Assembly: GCA_050516505.1 (NCBI GenBank)
Contig: CP191518.1
Span: forward strand, 1,736,001-1,800,000
DNA: 64,000 bases
Direction: 5' to 3'
Source of the DNA: Scandinavium ludwigii_A
GTDB lineage: Bacteria; Pseudomonadota; Gammaproteobacteria; Enterobacterales; Enterobacteriaceae
Of this stretch, positions 17,750 to 25,789 are shown in pieces; the stretch's first letter is position 1; every line of letters starts with the position of its first letter. Made by a program: the position numbers and the translations under genes. Below the pieces are notes generated by a model. It was given only the letters and a program-made list of their open reading frames with translations, was not told the DNA's origin and did no database searches.

Positions 17750-17837
17750 CCCTGGAGCGGCGCGTTAATCAGCAGTTGGTTGTGCCGGGCCAACAGGGTA
17801 AATTAACGGCCTGCAAAAACCGGACTGAGGGCGAAAC

Positions 17838-18410
17838 GTGAACTGGAAAAACATCGAAGCATTACAGGATATAGAGGCGGATCTGCCGCGTTTTACGCAT
17901 GCGCTGACGGACCTTGCTGACCGTCTGGATCTGCATATCGCCCCGCTGAATGCCGATCATATTTCTCTGCGCTGCCACCAGAATGCCACCGCAGAACGCT
18001 GGCGCAGCGGGTTAGAGCAGTGCGGCGAACTGCTGTCGGAAAACATCATTAACGGTCGTCCAATTTGCCTGTTCAAACTGCATGAGCCGGTGAGCGTCGC
18101 GCACTGGCAATTCAGCGTGGTGGAATTGCCGTGGCCGGGTGAAAAACGTTACCCGCACGAGGGCTGGGAACATATTGAAATTGTTCTGCCGGGCGACCCT
18201 GAAACGCTGAACGCCCGCGCGCTGGCGCTGCTGTCCGACGAAGGATTAAGCCAGCCGGGGATTTTCGTCAAAACCCGTTCGCCAAAGGGCGAGCGCGAAC
18301 GTTTGCCTAACCCGACGCTGGCGGTCTCCGACGGTAAGGTCACGATTAAATTTCACCCGTGGACTATCGAAGACATTGTGGCGAGCGAAGCAGGCGACGC
18401 GACAATGTGA
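17838..18410 (+). CDS. yecM: YecM family protein (VOC-like fold)
   Basis: 190 residues from GTG. It matches E. coli YecM in length and sequence, for example NADHISLRCHQN, WPGEKRYPHEGWEHIEIVLPG and IKFHPWTIEDIV. The family has a vicinal-oxygen-chelate fold with conserved His and Glu (HIS, HIEIV) able to bind a metal, so an isomerase or similar enzymatic role has been suggested, but no substrate is established. Cytoplasmic, no signal peptide. Followed by cutC in the same direction after 66 bases. Confidence 0.93.
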   Translation: MNWKNIEALQDIEADLPRFTHALTDLADRLDLHIAPLNADHISLRCHQNATAERWRSGLEQCGELLSENIINGRPICLFKLHEPVSVAHWQFSVVELPWPGEKRYPHEGWEHIEIVLPGDPETLNARALALLSDEGLSQPGIFVKTRSPKGERERLPNPTLAVSDGKVTIKFHPWTIEDIVASEAGDATM

Positions 18411-18476
18411 GGTTACTCAGGATCTGCGTTTAGAGACTGTGTCATGATGGCGCACCCGAACGAAAAGGAGAAGGTA

Positions 18477-19220
18477 ATGGCTTTGCTGGAAGTGTGCTGT
18501 TACAGCATGGAATGTGCGCGTGAAGCGCAGGAAAGAGGCGCTGACCGAATTGAACTGTGTGCCGCGCCGCTGGAAGGCGGCTTAACGCCGTCGATTGGTG
18601 TACTGAAATCGGCACGCCAGCAAGTCACTATCCCGGTGCATCCGATCATTCGCCCACGCGGCGGGGATTTTTGCTACACCGACGGTGAGTTTGCCGCGAT
18701 GCTGGACGATGTGCGCACGGTGCGTGAACTCGGTTTTCCGGGGCTGGTTATCGGTATTCTCGATGCTCATGGTCAGGTCGATATGCCACGAATGCGTGAA
18801 ATCATGGCGGTTGCCGGTCCGCTTGCCGTCACGTTTCATCGGGCGTTTGATATGTGCGTCAATCCGCAGCAGGCCTTTGATAATCTTGCAGAACTGGGCG
18901 TGGCACGCATTCTGACATCCGGTCAACAACAGACGGCGGAAAAAGGTCTTTCACTTCTTGGGGAACTAATTACCCGAGGTGATGCTCCAATCATTATGGC
19001 CGGAGCAGGCGTGCGAGCGAACAACCTGGCGTTGTTCCTCGATGCAGGCGTGAAAGAGCTTCACAGCTCAGCCGGACAATGGGTTCCGTCGGTGATGCAA
19101 TACCGAAATCCCGGACTGTCGATGTCGACCGACCCAACGGCAGACGAATACTCACGATACGCCGTGAATGGCGAATCGGTAGCGGAAATGAAGGCGATAA
19201 TTGACCGTTACAGCAAATAG
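18477..19220 (+). CDS. cutC: CutC family protein
   Basis: 247 residues from ATG 18477, which is preceded by AAGGAGAAGG; longer in-frame starts are not supported by the family. It is a TIM-barrel protein with ADRIELCAAPLEGGLTPS, PVHPIIRPRGGDFCYTDGE, VTFHRAFDMC and IIMAGAGVRANN. It was named for copper tolerance in E. coli, but that phenotype is now attributed largely to the sRNA MicL carried by its 3' end, so the enzymatic role of CutC itself is unclear. The E. coli neighbours torZ and torY are absent downstream. Confidence 0.95.
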   Translation: MALLEVCCYSMECAREAQERGADRIELCAAPLEGGLTPSIGVLKSARQQVTIPVHPIIRPRGGDFCYTDGEFAAMLDDVRTVRELGFPGLVIGILDAHGQVDMPRMREIMAVAGPLAVTFHRAFDMCVNPQQAFDNLAELGVARILTSGQQQTAEKGLSLLGELITRGDAPIIMAGAGVRANNLALFLDAGVKELHSSAGQWVPSVMQYRNPGLSMSTDPTADEYSRYAVNGESVAEMKAIIDRYSK

Positions 19221-19302
19221 CGATTTTTACCGTGCATCATATCGCCCAATGTGATGCGTATTTGTACCAGGCCCCTGCCATTAACAGGGGCCTCTTTTTT
19301 TT
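18996..19302 (+). ncRNA. micL: Sigma-E-dependent sRNA MicL, from inside cutC to its terminator
   Basis: In E. coli MicL is a 307-nt RNA made from a sigma-E promoter within cutC, processed to an ~80-nt 3' form that represses lpp. Here GGAACT at 18962-18967 and TCCAA at 18986-18990 form a sigma-E-like promoter inside cutC. A start six bases downstream and the end of the terminator U-run give 307 nt, the E. coli length. The 3' segment (19223-19302) ends in the strong hairpin below. Start point is inferred, and the spacer is one base longer than usual. Confidence 0.78.
19269..19302 (+). terminator. Rho-independent terminator of cutC/micL
   Basis: 9-bp stem AGGCCCCTG / CAGGGGCCT with a 7-base loop, then CTTTTTTTT. 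It also forms the 3' end typical of an Hfq-binding sRNA. Confidence 0.93.
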
Positions 19303-19312
19303 ATCCTTCCTA

Positions 19313-19411
19313 TTTCAGGCCGCAGCGGTGTTGGCTGCCTCGCTCACCCCGGTCACTTACTCGTGTAAGCTCCCGGGGATTCGCTGCGTGCCGCCTTGCT
19401 GCAACCTGAAA
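19313..19411. repeat. Interspersed repeat, copy A (cutC-cmoB gap)
   Basis: A 99-bp element with inverted ends (TTTCAGGCCGCAGC and GCTGCAACCTGAAA) and a centre containing CTCACCCCGGTCACTTAC and AAGCTCCCGGGGATTC. It aligns along its length with copy B inside yecE (22545-22645). No coding capacity. It fills the place occupied by torYZ in E. coli. Confidence 0.8.
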
Positions 19412-19451
19412 GAGTTTGGATAAAAAGTGCCCATTCTCGTCAAAGGGTACT

Positions 19452-20426
19452 TTATGGCTTTTTCGCAATCAGCACTGCACGCAGTGGGGCAGGGTAGCCT
19501 TCGATGGTTTTGCTGCTGTCGTTCGGGTCGAGGAATTCGGCCAGCGATTCCGTGGTCATCCACTCGGTGCGGCGTTGTTCTTCGGTGCGGGTGACGTTCA
19601 TGTCAACAATGCGTACGTCGACAAATCCGCATTTTTCCAGCCACTGCTTCAGGGCAGGTGCGGACGGGATAAAGTACACGTTGCGCATTTGCGCGTAGCG
19701 GTCGCCCGGCACCAGGACGGTGTTTTCATCGCCTTCAACGACCAGTGTTTCCAGCACCAGCTCACCTTCGCTGACTAACTGATCTTTCAGCTGCCACAGA
19801 TGTTCCAGCGGGGAACGACGGTGATACAGCACACCCATCGAAAACACGGTATCGAACGCGTTCAGCACCGGCATTTGCTCAATGCCAAGCGGCAACAGGT
19901 GCGCGCGCTGATCGTTACCGAGCAACTTACGAACCGCTTCAAACTGGCACAGGAACAGTTGCGTCGGGTCGATACCAACCGCCAGCTTCGCGCCCGCGCC
20001 AATCATGCGCCACATGTGATATCCGCTGCCACAGCCGACGTCGAGAATGGTGCGCCCGGTTAAATCGGACAGGTGCGGCAGAACGCGATCCCACTTCCAG
20101 TCTGAACGCCATTCGGTGTCGATGTTCACGCCATACAGCGAAAACGGCCCTTTGCGCCATGGCATCAGGTTACGCAGCAGTTTGTCGATGCGGATCAGCG
20201 GGCCTTCGCCGAGGGGCTGTTCGCTCTCAGCGGTAACGCTGTGCAGCAAGTCGAGTTTCCACGGCTGAATTTCAGGCATGAACTCGACGGCGCGAGACCA
20301 CTGTTTAAACTGGCCGTGCAGTGCGTCACGCTGCCAGGCGCCAATCTGCGCCGGAAGGGTTTCAAGCCAACGAGAGAGGAGCGGATCTTTGGCGATCAGC
20401 TGATAAAAATTGCCAAATTCGATCAT
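19452..20426 (-). CDS. cmoB: tRNA U34 carboxymethyltransferase CmoB
   Basis: 324 residues. A Rossmann methyltransferase core shows ILDVGCGSGYHMWRM, VGIDPTQLF and SMGVLYHRRSPL. CmoB transfers the carboxymethyl group of carboxy-S-adenosylmethionine, supplied by CmoA, to 5-hydroxyuridine at tRNA position 34, giving cmo5U. KWDR and RNVYFIPS match the family. The start overlaps the cmoA stop (ATGA), so enzyme and cofactor maker are coupled. Confidence 0.97.
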   Translation of the reverse strand: MIEFGNFYQLIAKDPLLSRWLETLPAQIGAWQRDALHGQFKQWSRAVEFMPEIQPWKLDLLHSVTAESEQPLGEGPLIRIDKLLRNLMPWRKGPFSLYGVNIDTEWRSDWKWDRVLPHLSDLTGRTILDVGCGSGYHMWRMIGAGAKLAVGIDPTQLFLCQFEAVRKLLGNDQRAHLLPLGIEQMPVLNAFDTVFSMGVLYHRRSPLEHLWQLKDQLVSEGELVLETLVVEGDENTVLVPGDRYAQMRNVYFIPSAPALKQWLEKCGFVDVRIVDMNVTRTEEQRRTEWMTTESLAEFLDPNDSSKTIEGYPAPLRAVLIAKKP

Positions 20427-21166
20427 TCGTCTGCTCCGGCTTTCAGGGCGACCAATGAGCCGAAGTTAAAGCACTGGAACCACAGTTCGCTGTGCGCAAA
20501 CCCGGCAGCGCGTAGGCGCGCTTTATGAGCTTCGACCGAATCGGTCAGCATCACGTTTTCCAGCATGCTGCGTTTCTGGCTGATTTCCAGCTCGCTGTAA
20601 CCGTTGGCACGTTTGAAGTCGTGATGCATGTTGAACAGCAGTTCGCCGACTTTCTGATCTTCAAAGCTGAATTTTTCTGACAGCACCAGTGCGCCGCCCG
20701 GATTCAGGCCTTTATGGATTTTTTCCAGCAGCGCCTGGCGCTCCGGTGGCTCTATGAACTGCATCGTAAAGTTGAGCACCACCATCGAGGCATTCTCAAT
20801 CTCGATATCGCGAATATCGCCTTCAATAATGTCGACCGGCGTCGGCGCTTTATACGCGTCGATATGACGACGGCAGCGTTCAACCATCGCCGGGGAGTTA
20901 TCCACGCCGATAATTTTGCAGCCTTCGTGGGCGATATTGCGGCGAATCGACAGCGTTGCCGCGCCGAGCGAGCAGCCGAGATCATAAACCTGCGTGTCGG
21001 GTTGTACAAAGCGCTCTGCCAGCATGCCAATCATTGAGATGATATTGGAATAACCGGGCACTGAGCGCTGGATCATGTCCGGGAAAACTTCGGCCACCCG
21101 TTCATCAAAGGTCCAGTCACCCAAGCTTGCGATCGGGGCAGAAAAAAGCGTGTCGCGATGGGGCAT
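20423..21166 (-). CDS. cmoA: Carboxy-SAM synthase CmoA
   Basis: 247 residues from ATG 21166 (MPHRDTLFSAPIA), the family start. The frame stays open further upstream, but that extension would run through yecN. It is a SAM-dependent fold with VYDLGCSLGAATLS, GVDNSPAMVERC and VVLNFTMQFI. It converts prephenate and SAM to carboxy-SAM and phenylpyruvate, the donor used by CmoB. Upstream yecN ends 38 bases before the start, so yecN-cmoA-cmoB are probably co-transcribed. Confidence 0.97.
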   Translation of the reverse strand: MPHRDTLFSAPIASLGDWTFDERVAEVFPDMIQRSVPGYSNIISMIGMLAERFVQPDTQVYDLGCSLGAATLSIRRNIAHEGCKIIGVDNSPAMVERCRRHIDAYKAPTPVDIIEGDIRDIEIENASMVVLNFTMQFIEPPERQALLEKIHKGLNPGGALVLSEKFSFEDQKVGELLFNMHHDFKRANGYSELEISQKRSMLENVMLTDSVEAHKARLRAAGFAHSELWFQCFNFGSLVALKAGADE

Positions 21167-21204
21167 AACGTGATTCCAGAAAATAAAAAACGGCATATTG
21201 TGCG

Positions 21205-21600
21205 CTAACGCAGGGAGAAAACCAACTCCCAAGGCAGATACCACAGGTTTGCCAGCACCATTAGCAACAGCGAACACCAGGTGGCGCTCATTGCCGAACG
21301 ACGCCAGCGGAACAGTCGGTGGTGAAAACCCCAGTAATGCATCAGGCGTCCGGCGATCAGCAGAAGACCGCAGACGTGTACCATCCACGTTTCCGCCCCG
21401 TTCATCTCCATGAACAGTAGCAACAGCAGAGCAATCGGAATGTACTCCACCGCATTGCCGTGAATGCGGATAGCACTTTGCAGCTCGTTGAAACCACCGT
21501 CGCCATAGGCCACGCGGTACTGCAAGCGCAGCCGAACGACATCGAAAGAAAACTTAATCAACAACAACGCACCCAGCACGGCGTACAACGCGCTAACCAT
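21205..21600 (-). CDS. yecN: MAPEG-family inner-membrane protein YecN
   Basis: 131 residues with about four hydrophobic segments (ALYAVLGALLLIKF, YIPIALLLLLFM, VCGLLLIAGRLMHYWGF, WCSLLLMVLANLW). The sequence RIHGNAVEYIPIAL is the MAPEG signature shared with microsomal glutathione transferases and leukotriene C4 synthase. The bacterial role is unknown. Same length as E. coli YecN. First gene of yecN-cmoAB. Confidence 0.93.
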   Translation of the reverse strand: MVSALYAVLGALLLIKFSFDVVRLRLQYRVAYGDGGFNELQSAIRIHGNAVEYIPIALLLLLFMEMNGAETWMVHVCGLLLIAGRLMHYWGFHHRLFRWRRSAMSATWCSLLLMVLANLWYLPWELVFSLR

Positions 21601-21620
21601 ACAAACTCCCTTTTATGCCC

Positions 21621-21676
21621 GTCATACGTCAAGTTGCACGCCGGCTTGCCGCCTTCACGCAACTCGAATTATGTAG
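21621..21676. repeat. Short variant of the interspersed repeat, copy C (yecN-yecE gap)
   Basis: Inverted ends TCAAGTTGC and GCAACTCGA enclose GGCTTGCCGCCTTC, the same GCTTGCCGCCTTC core as copy B, but the middle part is missing. It occupies most of the 120-bp gap. I treat it as a deleted or minimal member of the family. Confidence 0.6.
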
Positions 21677-21720
21677 AGTATGGACTTGCAGATGACACTA
21701 ACACTGCGAGGAAGGATAAC

Positions 21721-22662
21721 TCAAAAAAGCGAATTTTGCTGTGGGATAGCGGGCGCGGGGCCAATCTCGGGCAGGACGTCACGCAGACTGTTCCACAGCG
21801 TGTCGACCAGCTCAGGCGCCTGGGCGATGTCCGGCGTATGCAGAAAAAGGAAAGGAGTGGTGGTCTGCGACCATTTCGGCAGAGTGTTAAGCCAGACGGC
21901 AAACAGTTCACGATTCTGCGCCATGTTATCGCTGCCGATAAACCGCACCATCGGGTGGCTGGCCGTGACGATGGCGTGCACCGGCAGCTTCGGTTTTTTG
22001 CGCTGGGCGTCAACGATCGCTTCGCTGTGCGCAATGGCGCTGTGGACCGGACGACTGTCGAGAATCACGCGATTTACACCGCGCTCATGCAGCCCGCGAT
22101 TAAACTGTAACTCCGCGTCACCCTTATCGAAAAACAGGGGATGACGCACTTCGACGCCGTAGGAAAACGCATCGGGTAAAGCGTCGAGAAACTGCCACAG
22201 CGCGGGCAAATCGGCTGGCGAAAAGGTGGCGGGGAGCTGCAGCCAGTATTGACCGATGCGCTGTTCCAGTGGAGCCATTCGACTGAAAAACTCGGCGGTG
22301 AGATCATCGCAGTGGCGAAGTGCTGCCTGATGGCTAATGGTCGATGGGAATTTAAAGCAGAAACGGAAATCATCGGTGGTCTGTGCATGCCAGCGCTGAA
22401 CGATTTCGGCGCGGGGCAGGGCATACAGCGTGGTATTGCCCTCCACGCAGTTAAAGTGGCGGGCATATTCTTCAAGACCGGTAATGCCAAGGCGCACCCA
22501 TTTGGGGTGCGACCATTGTGGCAAACCGATATAAACGCGTCGCCTTTCATGCTGCAGGTGCGTGGACTTCGCCTGTTCACCCCGATCACTGACATCGGCC
22601 AGCTCCCGTGGACTCACAGGCTTGCCGCCTTCCTGCAACGTGAAATGCTTAGCGTCTGTCAT
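21721..22662 (-). CDS. yecE: DUF72 protein YecE with repeat-derived N-terminal extension
   Basis: 313 residues against 272 in E. coli. From residue 43 (VYIGLPQWSHPKWVRLGI) to the end IPQQNSLF it is a normal YecE/DUF72 TIM-barrel protein of unknown activity. Residues 2-42 have no counterpart in the family; residues about 6-39 are encoded by an interspersed repeat in frame. Codon 43 is GTT and no ATG, GTG or TTG stands near the ancestral start, so translation must begin at 22662, whose ATG overlaps the yecD stop (ATGA). The barrel itself looks intact. Confidence 0.93.
   Translation of the reverse strand: MTDAKHFTLQEGGKPVSPRELADVSDRGEQAKSTHLQHERRRVYIGLPQWSHPKWVRLGITGLEEYARHFNCVEGNTTLYALPRAEIVQRWHAQTTDDFRFCFKFPSTISHQAALRHCDDLTAEFFSRMAPLEQRIGQYWLQLPATFSPADLPALWQFLDALPDAFSYGVEVRHPLFFDKGDAELQFNRGLHERGVNRVILDSRPVHSAIAHSEAIVDAQRKKPKLPVHAIVTASHPMVRFIGSDNMAQNRELFAVWLNTLPKWSQTTTPFLFLHTPDIAQAPELVDTLWNSLRDVLPEIGPAPAIPQQNSLF
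22545..22645. repeat. Interspersed repeat, copy B, inside the yecE coding sequence
   Basis: 101 bp aligning with copy A: shared blocks include TTTCA at one end, TTCACCCCGATCACT, CAGCTCCCGTGGACTCAC, GCTTGCCGCCTTCCTGCAAC and TGAAA at the other. It is read in frame on the minus strand as part of the yecE extension. Confidence 0.85.
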
Positions 22663-23225
22663 AGCGCAGCGAGGATTTCCTCAGTGCTACGAATGCGGGC
22701 GATGCGTGGGAAGATGTTGGTAAAGCTGCCCTGATGCTGTTCAGCATCGGCAGCGCTGCACGCATCTTCCGCGATAACCAGGTTGAAGCCCAGCTCCCAG
22801 GCATTACGTGCGGTGGATTCCACACCGATATTGGTGGCGATGCCGCAAAGAATGATGGTGTCTACGCCGCGACGACGAAGCTGAAGTTCCAGTTCGGTGC
22901 CGTAAAACGCGCCCCACTGGCGTTTAGTGACTTCAATGTCGGTGTCTTTTTTGCCGAGCGCAGTCGGGTAGGTCATCCAGTTTTCTGGCAGTGTATGCGC
23001 AGGTGCCTGAGCATCGACCTGCGTTTTCACCGCGTCGCCGCCATCAGCTGACCAGCCCACGCGAACCATGACCACAGGTGAACCTTGTTCACGACATTTG
23101 GCCGCTAATTTAGCCGATTTTGTTACCACGTCAGTGGACGTGTGTGGGCCGCCAGCAAACGGGAGAATGCCTTCCTGAAGATCGATGACTACCAGTGCTG
23201 TTTTTTTTGCGTTCAGTTCCAACAT
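22659..23225 (-). CDS. yecD: Isochorismatase-family hydrolase YecD
   Basis: 188 residues. The N-terminal ALVVIDLQEGILPF carries the conserved Asp, VTKRQWGAFYGTELE the Lys, and LCGIATNIGVESTARNAWELGF the third motif. Where amidohydrolases of this superfamily have the nucleophilic Cys, the sequence has Gly (NIGVEST), as in true isochorismatases such as EntB, so a cysteine-amidase role is unlikely. Substrate unknown. It is the first gene of yecDE. Confidence 0.93.
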   Translation of the reverse strand: MLELNAKKTALVVIDLQEGILPFAGGPHTSTDVVTKSAKLAAKCREQGSPVVMVRVGWSADGGDAVKTQVDAQAPAHTLPENWMTYPTALGKKDTDIEVTKRQWGAFYGTELELQLRRRGVDTIILCGIATNIGVESTARNAWELGFNLVIAEDACSAADAEQHQGSFTNIFPRIARIRSTEEILAAL

Positions 23226-23362
23226 ATTTATCCCCGTTAAATCACATAATTAGGTGGCTAACAATACGCTGAGTTGCGCCGTACGTGCGTCACAATTTTT
23301 GTTAATTTTTGTGAGTACCCGCAATAAGCGTACAGCAAACGTGCGGCCGGTGTGCGACGGTC

Positions 23363-23391
23363 TTATCGTGGGCGAGAATTTCTAGTATAAT
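23363..23391 (+). promoter_or_regulatory. Predicted aspS promoter
   Basis: A perfect TATAAT at 23386-23391 with a weak -35 (TTATCG) 17 bases upstream. It is placed 80 bases before the aspS start in the 245-bp yecD-aspS gap, which has no other feature I can support. Confidence 0.55.
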
Positions 23392-23470
23392 AGCCCCCTT
23401 TTTTCATCCAGTTGTGACATTCAGATAAAGCTGCGACAAGTGTGCCTGCGGCTAAGTTAAGGGAACTCTC

Positions 23471-25258
23471 ATGCGTACAGAATATTGCGGGCAGCTGCGT
23501 CAGTCCCACGTTGGGCAGCAGGTGACGCTGTGTGGTTGGGTTAACCGCCGCCGTGATCTCGGCAGCCTTATTTTCATCGATATGCGTGACCGCGAAGGTA
23601 TCGTGCAGGTCTTTTTCGATCCGGACCGCGCAGAGGCCTTAAAACTGGCGTCTGAACTGCGCAATGAATTTTGCATTCAAATCACCGGTACCGTGCGTGC
23701 GCGTGACGCCAAAAACGTCAACACTGACATGCCGACCGGCGAAATCGAAGTGCTGGCGTCTGACCTGGTTATCATCAACCGTTCAGAAGCGCTGCCACTC
23801 GACTCAAACCACGTCAATACCGAAGAAGCGCGTCTGAAGTACCGCTACCTCGACCTGCGTCGCCCTGAAATGGCGAACCGCCTGAAAACCCGTGCGAAGA
23901 TCACCAGCTTCGTGCGCCGCTTCATGGATGAGCACGATTTCCTCGACATCGAAACCCCGATGCTGACCAAAGCCACGCCAGAAGGTGCGCGTGACTACCT
24001 GGTACCGAGCCGTGTACATAAAGGCAAATTCTACGCGCTGCCGCAGTCTCCGCAGCTGTTCAAACAGTTGCTGATGATGTCCGGTTTTGACCGCTACTAT
24101 CAGATTGTGAAATGCTTCCGTGACGAAGACTTGCGCGCTGATCGTCAGCCTGAATTTACCCAGATCGACGTCGAAACCTCCTTCATGACCGCACCACAGG
24201 TGCGCGAAGTGATGGAAGCGCTGGTTCGCCAGTTGTGGCAGGAAATCAAAGGTGTGGACCTGGGCGATTTCCCAATCATGACCTTCGCCGAAGCCGAACG
24301 TCGTTACGGTTCCGATAAGCCGGATCTGCGTAACCCGATGGAGCTGGTTGATGTTGCTGACCTGCTGAAAAGCGTTGAGTTCGCCGTGTTTGCTGGCCCG
24401 GCAAATGATGCCAAAGGCCGCGTAGCTGCCCTGCGCGTTCCGGGCGGTGCTGCCCTGAGCCGTAAGCAGATCGACGACTACGGTAACTTCATCAAAATTT
24501 ACGGCGCGAAAGGCCTGGCTTACATCAAAGTCACCGAGCGCGCTAAAGGTCTGGAAGGTATCACCAGCCCGGTGGCAAAATTCCTTAACGCCGACATCGT
24601 GGAAGCCATTCTTGCCCGTACCGGTGCACAAGACGGCGACATGATCTTCTTCGGTGCGGATAACAAGAAAGTGGTTGCCGATTCAATGGGCGCGCTGCGT
24701 CTGAAGCTCGGTAAAGACCTAAGCATCACCGACGAAGCCAAATGGGCACCGCTGTGGGTTATCGACTTCCCGATGTTTGAAGACGACGGTGAAGGCGGCC
24801 TGACCGCCATGCACCACCCGTTCACCTCGGCGAAAGAGATGACTGCGGCAGAGCTGAAAGCTTCCCCAGAAGACGCTGTCGCAAACGCCTACGATATGGT
24901 CATCAATGGCTATGAAGTCGGCGGCGGTTCTGTGCGTATTCACAACGGTGAAATGCAGCAGACCGTGTTCGGTATTCTCGGCATCAACGAACAAGAGCAG
25001 CGCGAGAAGTTCGGCTTCCTGCTCGACGCGCTGAAATACGGTACTCCGCCACACGCGGGTCTGGCGTTTGGTCTGGATCGTCTGACCATGCTGCTGACCG
25101 GTACTGACAACATCCGTGACGTTATCGCCTTCCCGAAAACCACCGCTGCCGCGTGCCTGATGACCGAAGCCCCAAGCTTCGCAAATCCTGCTTCGCTGAC
25201 CGAGCTGGGTATTCAGGTTGTCGCGAAAGAGCCAAAAGAGTCTGCGGAGAACAAGTAA
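23471..25258 (+). CDS. aspS: Aspartyl-tRNA synthetase
   Basis: 595 residues, class IIb. The N-terminal OB fold (VTLCGWVNRRRDLGSLIFIDMRDREGIVQV) binds the anticodon. The catalytic domain has motif 2 FRDEDLRADRQPEFTQ and motif 3 GLAFGLDRL, with the bacterial GAD insertion between them. It charges tRNA-Asp in the cytoplasm. The E. coli enzyme is 590 residues; the extra residues are at the hydrophilic C terminus. nudB begins two bases after the stop. Confidence 0.98.
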   Translation: MRTEYCGQLRQSHVGQQVTLCGWVNRRRDLGSLIFIDMRDREGIVQVFFDPDRAEALKLASELRNEFCIQITGTVRARDAKNVNTDMPTGEIEVLASDLVIINRSEALPLDSNHVNTEEARLKYRYLDLRRPEMANRLKTRAKITSFVRRFMDEHDFLDIETPMLTKATPEGARDYLVPSRVHKGKFYALPQSPQLFKQLLMMSGFDRYYQIVKCFRDEDLRADRQPEFTQIDVETSFMTAPQVREVMEALVRQLWQEIKGVDLGDFPIMTFAEAERRYGSDKPDLRNPMELVDVADLLKSVEFAVFAGPANDAKGRVAALRVPGGAALSRKQIDDYGNFIKIYGAKGLAYIKVTERAKGLEGITSPVAKFLNADIVEAILARTGAQDGDMIFFGADNKKVVADSMGALRLKLGKDLSITDEAKWAPLWVIDFPMFEDDGEGGLTAMHHPFTSAKEMTAAELKASPEDAVANAYDMVINGYEVGGGSVRIHNGEMQQTVFGILGINEQEQREKFGFLLDALKYGTPPHAGLAFGLDRLTMLLTGTDNIRDVIAFPKTTAAACLMTEAPSFANPASLTELGIQVVAKEPKESAENK

Positions 25259-25259
25259 T

Positions 25260-25703
25260 ATGCTCTTCAAGCGTCCCGTCTCGGTTCTGGTTGTAATCTA
25301 CGCCCAGGATACGAAGCGGGTGCTGATGTTGCAGCGACGCGATGACCCTGAATTCTGGCAGTCGGTAACCGGCAGTCTGGAAGAGGGGGAAACCGCGTTG
25401 CAAGCCGCCGCGCGTGAAGTAAAGGAAGAGGTCGCCATTGATGTGGCCTCAGAGCCGCTGGCCTTAATTGACTGTCAGCGCACGGTGGAATTTGAGATTT
25501 TTACGCATTTACGTCATCGCTACGCGCCGGGTATCGAGCGCAATACGGAATCGTGGTTCTGTCTTGCGCTGCCCCACGAGCGCCAGGTTGAGATAAGTGA
25601 ACATCTTGCCTGGCACTGGGTTGCTGCTCCTGAAGCGGCTGCGCTCACCAAGTCGTGGAGCAACCGGCAGGCGATTGAAGAATTTGTAATTAACCTTAAT
25701 TAG
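25260..25703 (+). CDS. nudB: Dihydroneopterin triphosphate diphosphatase NudB
   Basis: 147 residues from ATG 25260. The Nudix box is GSLEEGETALQAAAREVKEEVAID (about residues 38-61), with the REVKEE metal-binding core. NudB removes pyrophosphate from dihydroneopterin triphosphate in folate synthesis. RPVSVLVVIYAQDTKRVLMLQRRDDPEFWQSVTG is typical of the subfamily. The start lies immediately after aspS and the two are probably co-transcribed. Another in-frame ATG at 25218 lies within aspS and is not favoured. Confidence 0.95.
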   Translation: MLFKRPVSVLVVIYAQDTKRVLMLQRRDDPEFWQSVTGSLEEGETALQAAAREVKEEVAIDVASEPLALIDCQRTVEFEIFTHLRHRYAPGIERNTESWFCLALPHERQVEISEHLAWHWVAAPEAAALTKSWSNRQAIEEFVINLN

Positions 25704-25789
25704 TTTTCCCAAGTATTTGCGTTCTCAGGAAAGCGGCCCGTCCGCTCACGCCTGAGGGCGTAAAGACGACGGGAAGTGGAGAATTATTT

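Noticed and set aside
21167..21388. Longer cmoA reading (321 codons)
   Set aside because: The extra 74 codons would overlap yecN out of frame, and the family start is at 21166.
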